Below are positions 20,605 to 29,777 of a stretch of DNA of 37,437 nt, piece by piece. This DNA comes from Aureobasidium sp. EXF-3400 (Eukaryota; Ascomycota; Dothideomycetes; Dothideales; Saccotheciaceae): contig SWBL01000421.1 of assembly GCA_024195585.1 (NCBI GenBank), forward strand, positions 1-37,437, given 5' to 3'. Every line of letters starts with the position of its first letter. The first letter of the stretch is position 1. The notes under the pieces were generated by a model. That model had not been told where the DNA came from. It did not search any database and worked only from the letters and a program-made list of their open reading frames with translations. A program made the position numbers and the translations under genes.

Positions 20605-21918
20605 CTAGTAACTCTTTGGTAATCCTAAAGCCTTTTCTGCCACGTAGTTCATGATCATCTCCCTACTGACTGGGGCGATTCTAGGTACAAAACACTCTCT
20701 CAAGTATCTCTCAACATGATACTCCGCTGCATAGCCCATACCACCCAGTGTCAAGACCGCTCGTTCGCATGCAGTGAATGCCGCTTCAGCAGCTAGATAC
20801 TTGGCTGTGTTACAAGCAACGCCAATCGCATGCTGAGTTATGTTTGGGTCGGTCTTGGACGCATCGTAAAGGCGTGCTGCATGGTAGGTGGAAAGCTTTG
20901 CGGCTTCGAGATGCATATATGCTTGAGCGAGAGGGTGTTGAATTCCTTGTTTCACACCGATGGGGCGACTGAAGACGACGCGCTCTTTGGCGTATTGTGA
21001 GGCTTTGCGAAGAGCCGCGTAACCTAGACCTAATGCTTCGCCTGCTAGAAGACAGCGCTCGGCGTTCATACCATGCAGCACGATTTTGAAGCCTTGACCT
21101 TCTTTCCCGATAAGAGAGTCGGCTGGGATGCGGTAGTTGTCAAAGAAGACTTCATTTGCATCGACTGCTCGTCCGCCCATTTTGCGAATCTTCTTCAGTT
21201 CGAGGCCGGGTTGTGCTTTGTCGAAATCGATGAAGAATAAGGAAAGGCCTTCTGATGGCTTGGTGACTTCCTCAATTGGCGTTGTACGGGCTAAAAGGAT
21301 CATCTTCGTGGCTACTTGGGCAGAAGAGATCCAGATTTTCTGACCGGTCACATTGTAGAAGTCACCGTCTCTGAGGGCGGTCGTCTTAAGTTTGAGGGTT
21401 TCTAGACCAGTATTTGGCTCTGTAACACCAAAACAGGCTCGACATTCTCCACTAATGAGTTTCGGAAGCATTCGCTGAAGTTGTTCCTCTGTGGCGAATT
21501 TGGCTACTGGTTGCGTAGCATACACATTCGCGTGAATCGACTGGGCGCCAGCCATGCCAGCCCCGGATTCTGAGATGGTCTGTAGCATCATAGTGGCTTC
21601 TGATATGCCCAGGCCTGCTCCTCCAAGAGATTCAGGCAAAGCAATGCCATTCCATCCGTCTTTTGCCAGTGCAGCATGTAGTTCGTGGGGATATTTCTCC
21701 TGTTGGTCGTGCTCAAGCCAGTAGTCATCTGTAAAGTTGGAACATATCTTAGAGATAGCATCACGGACTTCCATCTGCTCTTCCGAGAAGCCAGAGGTTT
21801 CCATCAGTCGCGTAGGCTTCGAGACTGAGAAACATCTTCTTTGTGATATTGAGCGTGGAAGGCAGTGGAAGGAGGGTCGTGAAAAGACACGAAGAGGTGG
21901 GATCAAGTGTTTTGACAT
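20605..21918 (-). CDS. mitochondrial-type acyl-CoA dehydrogenase
   Basis: Single exon, 437 aa from the ATG at 21918. It is a FAD-dependent acyl-CoA dehydrogenase, which introduces a 2,3-double bond in fatty or branched acyl-CoA. The first 35 residues are rich in Arg, Ser and hydrophobics without acid (RVFSRPSFHCLPRSISQRRC), a good mitochondrial presequence. Then follow the N-terminal helical domain (LPESLGGAGLG), the beta domain (CFGVTEPNTGLETLKLKTTA, QKIWISSAQ) and the C-terminal domain (RVVFSRPIGVKQGIQHPLA, LTLGGMGYAAEYHVERYLRE). The usual catalytic YEGT is replaced by APVS; a Glu in NAER (E287, helix G) matches the base used by isovaleryl-CoA dehydrogenase. The last residues KSY are not a canonical peroxisomal signal. 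The substrate cannot be called. It diverges from the INCENP gene. Confidence 0.9.
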   Translation of the reverse strand: MSKHLIPPLRVFSRPSFHCLPRSISQRRCFSVSKPTRLMETSGFSEEQMEVRDAISKICSNFTDDYWLEHDQQEKYPHELHAALAKDGWNGIALPESLGGAGLGISEATMMLQTISESGAGMAGAQSIHANVYATQPVAKFATEEQLQRMLPKLISGECRACFGVTEPNTGLETLKLKTTALRDGDFYNVTGQKIWISSAQVATKMILLARTTPIEEVTKPSEGLSLFFIDFDKAQPGLELKKIRKMGGRAVDANEVFFDNYRIPADSLIGKEGQGFKIVLHGMNAERCLLAGEALGLGYAALRKASQYAKERVVFSRPIGVKQGIQHPLAQAYMHLEAAKLSTYHAARLYDASKTDPNITQHAIGVACNTAKYLAAEAAFTACERAVLTLGGMGYAAEYHVERYLRECFVPRIAPVSREMIMNYVAEKALGLPKSY

Positions 21919-22353
21919 GTTCACAGGAAGATGAGAGGCACAACTGGGCTGAACTTGAGCGACCTACAGATGTTCATATATGTACAGAGGCACTCGGCTA
22001 CAAGACGAGGAAGCCGATTGAGGGGCCTCGGACGATGATGACTTCTTGGGCGATCATGGGCGGCGAGGAGGAGCAAAACGGCCGGCGAAGCGTGATTGGT
22101 CAGGGTCGCGCCAAGCAAATGATGGGTCCTAGAGTTGACGGGCATAAACATTCATGTCACAACAAAGCACCTGCAGCTTCGAGGTCTCATCTTTTGCGAC
22201 TCTACACGCACTACGTCCCTCCACCCGACGCCAACCAATTACGCCCAACGACATGATATAGTCTGATCAGTCCCACGTCCAGCTCAGACATCTTCGGCGC
22301 TCTCTTTCCTGGCTAGCTCCCGTCGAAGCACAACAACAACGCGTCAAACAACA
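21919..22353. promoter_or_regulatory. divergent promoter region, acyl-CoA dehydrogenase / INCENP
   Basis: This 435 bp separates two divergent start codons. An ACGCGTCA at 22339-22346 lies just 9 bp before the INCENP ATG, so it is probably inside the leader. A CCAAT lies at 22233-22237. No other site stands out. Confidence 0.5.
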
Positions 22354-25300
22354 ATGGCGCCTCGTTTCAAGACGGCCCCTGTCGGCTCGTCGCAATGGAT
22401 CCAGACTGAGCGCGAACAAGCTGCCGAGTTTGTCGACATGGAGGTCGAGGAGTTTGGCTATGCTGCCCAGAATGAGATGGAATGGCTGAACGAGCACATG
22501 GCCGAGATTTTCAGCAGCAATCCTGTGTATGCTGTCGCTTTTTCCTTATGAAACACTCGCGCTTACTTTTGCGCAGTAGTTTCGCCGACATTTTCAAGAC
22601 TCCCGGAAAGCTACGAGGCAAGACTCCTCGCACAGCGCGCAAGAACGCTGCTCGTGCTGTACGTCTCGCTCGATCGCTACCTCAAGATGCTCAAACTGAC
22701 AGCTTTCATAGCCTCTGACGGATCTTTTTGCACCCAACCCTCAAGCAACCTTTAGTCCAGCACCCAAGAACGAATTCTACGCCAAGGTTGCTCAGTTCCA
22801 GATTGCTCAGGATGGTGAACAAGAGCGCCCTCGCTCGGGAACTTCTAGAAGAAGCCCCCTGCGCGTAGGCAAGGAGAACACAGATTCTGGATACCATGGT
22901 CTGACCGAGGACGAGATGGACGTTGACTCCCAACAATCCATGCTCAAGAACAGCCACGCCCAAGCTCCTGATCTCGAACCTTTGCAAGAGCACGTCACAA
23001 ATGATCCTGTTGTTAACGACACAGCATCTTTTGTTTCGGCCAACGAAGATGCTGAGAACCCCAACGAGGATCCCGCAGAGGATGACGACCAGGCCACCGT
23101 GCCCGACCCCGAGTCCAGCAGTCGCCCTGTTACACAAGATTCGGACGCACCGTTTGCCGAAAAGGGCCAAAACGAAAACGAAATGGCAGATGACGAAGAG
23201 CTGGAAGAGGAAGAGGAAGATGACAACGCCAAATCCCCATCCGACACTTCCACGCCTGACAAGCCATTGACGCGTAAGAGCAGTCTGACGTTTGCTGCCC
23301 TGCCTGCCCGCGAGCCATTGACTGCTAAGCGAAGCATTGGTCCGAGGGGCAGCCACATGGATGCATTCGGTGGTGCTCGCACAAGTGCCTTGGGTAAGAG
23401 CTTTGGCATTACACAACAAACAAACTCCCAACCGGCAGAAGATGCGGACGAACACAACAAGACATCAACTCAAAGGCTGCACGAGCGCATAACCTTGCTC
23501 GGCCAGCAAAAGGAACCTCGCACGTCCAAATCCATCCACATGCCTGCTTACCCTTCTCTGCCAGCTCACGAACACAGGTCCACCTCCGGGCCGTCTCAAG
23601 AGAACATTCAAGGCGACACGCAACCGCTTGTCGACGACGATGATGACTGGATTGCACCCATACGTACCAGCTCTCGTGCTGCTAGTGGCGTCGACACACA
23701 GAAGCTGAATGATCAAGTATCTGACCCTGTCTCGGTTGAAGAGGCGCAACCAGCCTTTACCGGGATTCCCAGGTCTGCATTGCGTGAATCTCCATCTAAA
23801 TACTTCATGGGCCACCACAAGTCCAATTCGACAGCCACTCTCGCTTCGCCCGCAAAGGTTGCAACTGCTCCCCACCACGCTCACCACCAGAAGAACACAT
23901 CTGTTTCGAACCCCAACTTTCTACCTGGCAGTGGCGCCACGACTCCTGTTGCTAATTCTATTGCTTCTCCGACAAAGCAAAAGTTCGCTGAAGCACCGAT
24001 TAGCGCATCCAAGGCTAAGCTCTATTCTGTCTTCAAATCGGCCAAGGGCATGTTCGGTAGTAGCGCTGCAGCCAGTGCCCAAGCCAAGATGAACTCACTT
24101 TCCTCCCCTCATCGACCGCTCTCTGCGGCAACATTTGAACGTCCGGATCCAGACATGTCCAGAATGCCTGGCGGCCTCTACCCCGATCTCAGCCAGAACA
24201 GGCCAGCCACTGCTTTTGCTGCAACCGATGGAAGCAGACGTACTCGTAGTTCAACCGAGCATGCCCGTAAGAAGGAGAAAGAATCCAAAGACGAGCAGAG
24301 TGCTATGGATGATCTGGAAAAAGTTAGGCAGCAGGAGAGACAGAAGGCTCACGAGAAGGCAGAGAAAGAAAAGGCTGCCGAAGCTGCACGAGCTGAGAAT
24401 GAGAGACTTGCGGCGGCTAGTCGTCCCGGTGCTGCCTCACAGCAGTCCTGGAGATCTACTGCAGATGAAGCAAGCGACGTCGATGAAGCAGGTCCTCCAG
24501 TACCTCCCAAGACCGGTGTTCCAGCTGGAAAGTTGAGGGCGCCCGGCAGACTGACTAAGCCATCGAGACTGGGTAGCATTCAGCCAAAGCCTGCTCCGGT
24601 CAGTATCAAGGTGGCATCAGGTTCGCAGAGACTTGGTTCCACGCAGCCTGGAACCTCTTCTCAGGATACCAACCCTGCGCCAGCCACGACTCGTCAACAA
24701 GCAACTCGCTCTGGCAGTGCACAACCCCCGGCGTTATCAAAGTCCGTTGGTGCTGGTGCTGGCTCGGTTCGCAGCGTGAAAGCCCTCGAAGCTGCTGCTA
24801 GAAAGAAGGAACAAGATGAGAAGGTGGCCCAGAAGAAGGCAGAACAGAAGCGCGAAATTGAACGCAAGCGAGCGGCCAAGGCTGAAGAAGAACGTAAAGC
24901 AGAACAGGAGCGTAAGGCGGCCGAGCAGCAACGACTTCAGGAGGTCAGAAATGCAGCACAAAAACAGGCAGAGCAGAGAAAGGTCGAGCAGCAGAGACAG
25001 TTGGCTTTGCAGCAGAAAAAGAGTGCTGAGCTGGTAAGTGGAGTTACCTTAGTGAGGTCTCTACTCATGCTAACGTTCAAAGGCTGCAACTCTAGAGCAA
25101 GAGAAAATGGATAGACAGCAAGCACAGTCTACACTACCCCGTGGCGACATTGGCGGCACACTGAGACAGCTATCCAAGCAAGACCGACCCGCACCTCAAG
25201 CCAACACTGCAAAGCCTGCCAAACGACCTCTCCAACAGGAGGTCGAAGAATCATCACAACGTCCTACCATCGGCAGAGCGCCAGCATCGTACCAGCAGCA

Positions 25301-26087
25301 GGGTGACAAGCGACGCAAGACTCTGGAAGGTGATGACGATGAAGTCGACAGGCCATCAGACAACGCATTGACAGCCCCTCCCAAGAGGCCCTCGAACATG
25401 CGCAAGGAGTCAACACTGAACAAGTTCCCACATGGTTACACTCACGCACCACCTCCGGCTGCTCATCATTCTCAGAACATGTTCAAGGCGACAGTCACAG
25501 CACAGCATCACGCACAACACGCCAAAGCAGGCATGCATCCTAACGACATGATGAAGTTGTCGACCGCCCGAATCCCATTTGCAGAGAACTCGAATCCTCC
25601 TGGAGCATCGTCAAGCAAGGGAGCACCTCCTTCGGCGTTCAAAACTCCTGGGCGACCAGCAGCTCAAGTTGTTTCTAAGAAATCAGTGCCCAAGTCTGCC
25701 AAATCTTCACCTCTGTACCCCAACGGAGACAACATCAATCTGCCTGAAATTGCTACAGACAGTGAAGATGAGGATTCGGACGATGACCAGACTGGTGGAT
25801 TCCGAGCACCTTCCTGGGTTGCATCGCCAGCTCTTCGTGATCTGCTCACACAACAACAGCTTGTGGATCCTGAGAGCATTTTCGGACCCATTGCACCCCT
25901 TCAGATGGAAGAGGTGTTCCGCAACAGCAAGAACCCTGAACGATTGAAGAAGTTCCGCGAGCGTGGATCTTCTGCTCGCTGGGTCGACACGGGGGATGCA
26001 GTCACGAAAGAGGAAAAGGTCAAGGACCGCGAGATGCGTGCACGAGTTGTCAAGGAAGGTGGATGGAGGTTTGGACAGGATGCTTAA
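22354..26087 (+). CDS. inner centromere protein INCENP / Sli15 / Pic1, chromosomal passenger complex
   Basis: Four exons: 22354-22526, 22577-22658, 22712-25033 and 25083-26087; 1193 aa. INCENP scaffolds Aurora B kinase, survivin and borealin to correct kinetochore attachments and guide cytokinesis. The N-terminal helix (about 10-50) would bind the other passenger subunits. The middle is long, acidic and disordered. A highly charged Lys/Glu/Gln/Arg helix, about 775-860, fits a single alpha-helix or coiled coil. The C-terminal IN-box that wraps and activates Aurora B is clear at about 1078-1138 (LPEIATDSEDEDSDD, FRAPSWVASPALRDLL, VDPESIFGPI). Just after it, RERGSSARW (about 1152-1160) corresponds to the Aurora-phosphorylated TSS motif, with Gly in place of Thr. 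The first intron uses GTATGC; using the GT two bases earlier would bring TAG into frame. Confidence 0.9.
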
Positions 26088-26920
26088 ACCTGATGGATAA
26101 GCACATTTCGTATTTCTTCGGTGTCAGTTCATTTTCTAGCATGAGGCTCTTCTGGTGGGTGTTTTGGGGTAGCGGGTCTTGTGGGTTTTAGTGGACGATC
26201 TTTGTTTGTTTGCGATCGGAGCGAATCCCCATGAGGATGGATGAAACGATACAGCGTCAGAATAGGACAGGGAATTGAAAGGACGATTCTAACAAGCAAT
26301 GGATTGGCTAGTCTCTGTATGCAACCTCCCCGTGTGCTAAAGTATGTAACGCACGCAGCTATAACAATGCATAATACTATAGGGATTAGGACAGTTGCCC
26401 AGTGAGGGGCGGCGATTTATCGGCTCTCTGTGGCCACGCCTCCATTCCCGAATACATTCGTGCCTTTTTATAGTATATACTTTGCTCTTTACTGTAGTGG
26501 GAGTACGCACGAAGTTACAGACTCTTGCACACGGGGAGGAAGCGTTAAACAAGATTGCTCTGTTCAAATCAAGGCATTGGCTAATTAGCAGATGGCAGGA
26601 GCGCGGCCAACGGACAAAGGGTGGTTTCCCCAATCAATGACGAGCTTTGTCGTGGCTGTGGGCCTGTGGAGCTCACGGATGCATGTGAAAGCGCACGGAG
26701 CTCTGATTGCGGATGACGTTTCTGGGCCAAAATTCCAGCAGGTTTGGGAAGCTGCTCGCTGGCTTCTCTTCTGTCGCGTGCTCTCCGTCAACACATCCTT
26801 GTTTTCCTTCCTCACTCTCCTCCCATTTCCTAACCAATTGATCGGTGAGCCTCATCTGCACCTCGTGTCTCCCTTACTTCCTGAGCTTCATTCTGAACAT
26901 CTCACAGACCAGCCGCCGCC
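26088..26920. other. intergenic region upstream of the reticulon gene
   Basis: This 833 bp lies between the INCENP stop and the reticulon ATG. It holds a MITE copy at 26325-26539. The 381 bp from there to the ATG is the likely reticulon promoter and leader, with pyrimidine-rich tracts near 26800-26880. No other gene is supported. Confidence 0.55.
26325..26539 (-). mobile_element. miniature inverted-repeat element, copy B
   Basis: A 215 bp element bounded by 26-bp terminal inverted repeats. The left end is CCTCCCCGTGTGCTAAAGTA then TGTAAC; the right end, reverse-complemented, differs at three positions. Internally, read on the minus strand, it matches copy A (29493-29716), for example CTATAAAAAGGCAC and GGCCACAGAGAG against CTATAAAAAGGCAC and GTCCACAGAGAG. 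It encodes nothing. Both flanks carry AA next to the repeat, but no clear longer target duplication is seen. Confidence 0.85.
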
Positions 26921-28668
26921 ATGTCGAACACAAACTATCCCAACCTCAACCCCCAGCTGCAGAACGCAAAGGCCTCTGCCATCAACGCTAAGGACGCTGT
27001 TGTCAACAGTAAGGTACGTCGTTCAATCACTCCAACCAGAGCTGTCAGCGCCTATCCTTCTTGAAGAGATTCGCTGTGTGGCACGCCAGTCCATAGCTGT
27101 CGCTTTCTTGGATGGCCATCTGCGGCTTTGCTCTCCGAACACATACGCTTCATCCACACAACGGTTGCCTCACGTCAATTTTCGACTGTGCTGACTTTTT
27201 TCCTACAGTGACTCCACGCTTTTAGCTAAATCAGAGCTCCAACTCACCATATTTCCAGATGCCAACGCTGCTTACCAGAACCTTGCCAACGGCCCCGCAG
27301 CCGAGAAGGCCAGAATCGAGAGCCAGAAGACCTCGCAAGAGTACTCGAACCTGATGGACTCCAAGAGAGTGCCTGATCAGCCCGCTGCCACTGGCCAGCC
27401 TCTGACTCATTACCACTCATTCTTCTACAACCTCCTCAGCTGGGAGAACCCCCGTGTCACCACCATCTCCTTCGCCTCAATCCTCACCTTCATCTTCTTC
27501 ACCCGCTATGTCCCCATCCTCAAGTACCTTTTCAAGGCTCTCTACATCGTCCTCGGCAGTAAGTAGCCACTCCTATCCTATCTGATGATTTTGTGACTGA
27601 CAAAATTCTTCAGTTACTGCTGCCGCTGAAGTTGTCGGCAAGCTTGTCATGGACCGTGGCTTTGCCTCGCGTATGCGCCCTCGCAAGTACTACACCATTT
27701 CTCGTGATACCCTCGAGGCCTCCCTGGACGATGTTGAGCAGCTCATCAACTTCTTCGTCATTGAGTTCCAGCGCATCATGTTTGGCGAGAACGTCTTTGT
27801 CACCGTCGGTGCCTTCTTCATCACCTTCATCTCTTACTTCCTCGTCAAGATCATGCCTACCTGGGGTCTTGCTCTCCTCTTCACCACTCTGATCTACACC
27901 GTTCCTCTTATCTACATCAACAACCGCGAGGTCATTGACGCCCAGATTGAACAAGCCAGCACCATCATCAACGAGCAGACCCAGCAGGTTCGCACTATTG
28001 CCGCCGAGCAGACTCAGCACGCTACCGAGATTGCAAAGAGCACCGCCACTGATCTCCAAAACCGTGCCTCTGAGCTCATCGGACAGGCCAAGCAGCGTGC
28101 TGGCCAGGCTGATGCCCCCAACCCCGCCAACCTGAACCCTGCCAAGGACGAGCCTGAGAGAGAAATCAAGAAGGAGGATGTCCAGAACGCCGCCAACGAC
28201 CTCACCAACAAGGCTGCTGCTACCGCTCAAGATGCCACCAACAAGGCTTCTGCCACCGCTCAAGACGCCGCCAACAAGACCTCCGCCACCGCTCAAGACG
28301 CCGCCGACAAGACCTCCGCCACTGCTCAGAGTGCTTACGACTCTGCTGCCAGCACCGCTCAGACTGCTGCTGACAAGACTTCTGCCACCGCTCAAGATGC
28401 TGCCAACAAGACCTCTGCTACCGCCCAGTCTGCCGCCGACAAGACCTCCCACGCCCCTGGTAACTCGTACGACTCTTTCGGCTCTCAGAGCACTGCCTCC
28501 GAGAGCATCGACCGCTCCGCCGAGCCCTTGACCGAGTTCAACGCTCCCAGCGTTCCCACCACCGAGCCCAGCCTTGCCGCACACTCTCAGCCCATCCTTC
28601 CTGATGAGATCGCCTACCACGAGAACTCTGCACCTGAGAATGTCAGAGCCGAGGCTCCTCTTCTGTAA
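26921..28668 (+). CDS. rtn1: reticulon-like ER-shaping protein with 11-residue repeat tail
   Basis: Three exons: 26921-27008, 27259-27558 and 27614-28668; 480 aa. Reticulons insert hydrophobic hairpins into ER tubules and bend the membrane. The reticulon domain starts at LTHYHSFFYNLLSWENPRVT (about 82-102). One hairpin is about 102-140 and the second about 190-232 (FVTVGAFFITFISYFLV, WGLALLFTTLIYTVPLIYI). The tail has an amphipathic Gln/Ala/Thr helix, then seven 11-residue units of the type SATAQDAANKT at 331-407. These resemble group-3 LEA repeats. Intron 1 is 250 bp; the donor GTAAGG at 27009 keeps the frame, while an overlapping GTACGT at 27014 would not. A MITE copy ends 381 bp upstream. 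Strong GCC/AAG-type codon use suggests high expression. Confidence 0.92.
28216..28446 (+). repeat. seven tandem 33-bp units coding the reticulon 11-residue repeats
   Basis: The units run without gaps and encode variants of SATAQDAANKT: positions 3-5 (TAQ) are invariant and position 10 is nearly always Lys-like. Two units (third and sixth regions) are nearly identical at the DNA level, which suggests recent slippage or unequal crossover. The repeat number may differ between strains. Confidence 0.8.
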
Positions 28669-29777
28669 AGGAATAACATCAACGCATCTGATACGGTCGT
28701 AATGATGGATTCAACGAAGATCAATGATGACACTTTTCACATAAGCACATGACACGCAAAAGCAGAAAACAAATAGGTCGATAATGTAGCATTAGTTTGT
28801 CGAAAAAAGGGACGAGCCTAAGGGAACACACAGATTGATACCTAGGGGTCCTTTGTTGTTGTTTTCTAGTCAGCGAGCAATTACTTTCTATTTCTCACTC
28901 TTTACCGTCGCATATGTCTCCTTGCTGTTGCTTGTTCTGATGTGCTTATAATATGTTTGTTTGCTGAAGAATTGTGTTCGCGTAGCACTCGTCCATGTTG
29001 AGGTTCGACGCAGCTCTGATATATCGACAGGGTGATACCCTTGACGAGCATGGAAAATGAACAATCGACGACAACGTGTTCGTGTTAGCACTTATCTAGT
29101 ATCTGACATGTTCTATAGGGGTTTTCACCCTCATTGTATCAGGTTCTGTGTACATATCTGTATAGTTGTTGGTTAAGTGTGAAATATTGACAAGATAAGT
29201 TTTCGAGGTTCTTGCTTCCAGAAAGTGCCTCAAAATCACAGTGAACTAGACAGTCAAATTGTCTAACAGAATTGACCTATGCAAGAAGGAGACTTGTCAA
29301 ACAGTAGTAAACAACCTAGACGAGAGCAGGTACGGCAGAAATCAGAGTTGAAAGACTGCACTAGTTGATGTTGATGTCCATGTCAATGTCGCAGCATCCG
29401 GTGGTGATCGCTTCCGACAGCATCATCCAAGCTGCGATTGATGGCATCAATAAACCCGAAGGGAACGAATGCAACATCTCGGCATATCCAAACCTCCCCG
29501 TGTGCCAAAGTCTGTAACCCTTATTTAAAGCCATCGTACTCCTACTGCGCAGAGAGCAGAGTATACGCTATAAAAAGGCACAGTCATTTTCGAAACATAG
29601 GCATGTCCACAGAGAGTCTATGATCTGTCGCTTCTTAGTGGATACTATTTTGTTTCTTATTAGTATTGTGCATTTTCACAGCCAACATGCGTTACATACT
29701 TTAGCACACGGGAAGGAACAACGTAATATTCACCAATGTTCTCTTTCCTCTTTGCCTCACTCTTCACAGTGTATATC
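28669..29777. other. intergenic region between convergent gene ends, holding a MITE
   Basis: This 1.1 kb lies between the reticulon stop and the MFS transporter stop. MITE copy A occupies 29493-29716. The remaining sequence is AT-richer than the genes and shows no coding frame of interest or RNA gene. Confidence 0.55.
29493..29716 (+). mobile_element. miniature inverted-repeat element, copy A (best preserved family reference)
   Basis: A 224 bp element with 26-bp terminal inverted repeats: left CCTCCCCGTGTGCCAAAGTC then TGTAAC, right end (reverse-complemented) CCTTCCCGTGTGCTAAAGTA then TGTAAC, three mismatches. Its right 27 bases are almost identical to the corresponding end of copy B. It has no open frame of note, so it would depend on a transposase encoded elsewhere. 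No certain target-site duplication is visible (AA on each side at most), so the superfamily is left open. Confidence 0.87.

Noticed and set aside
20605..20613. Peroxisomal targeting signal at the dehydrogenase C-terminus (KSY)
   Set aside because: The last three residues are not an accepted PTS1 variant, and the N-terminus is a good mitochondrial presequence.
22706..23460. Two overlapping frames of 217 and 249 codons antisense to INCENP
   Set aside because: Shadows of the acidic low-complexity part of INCENP exon 3; no domain of their own.
27610..28620. 336-codon frame antisense to the reticulon gene, rich in Gly/Ser/Val
   Set aside because: It mirrors the strongly biased codons and the 33-bp repeats of rtn1; the reticulon reading has clear homology and splice sites.
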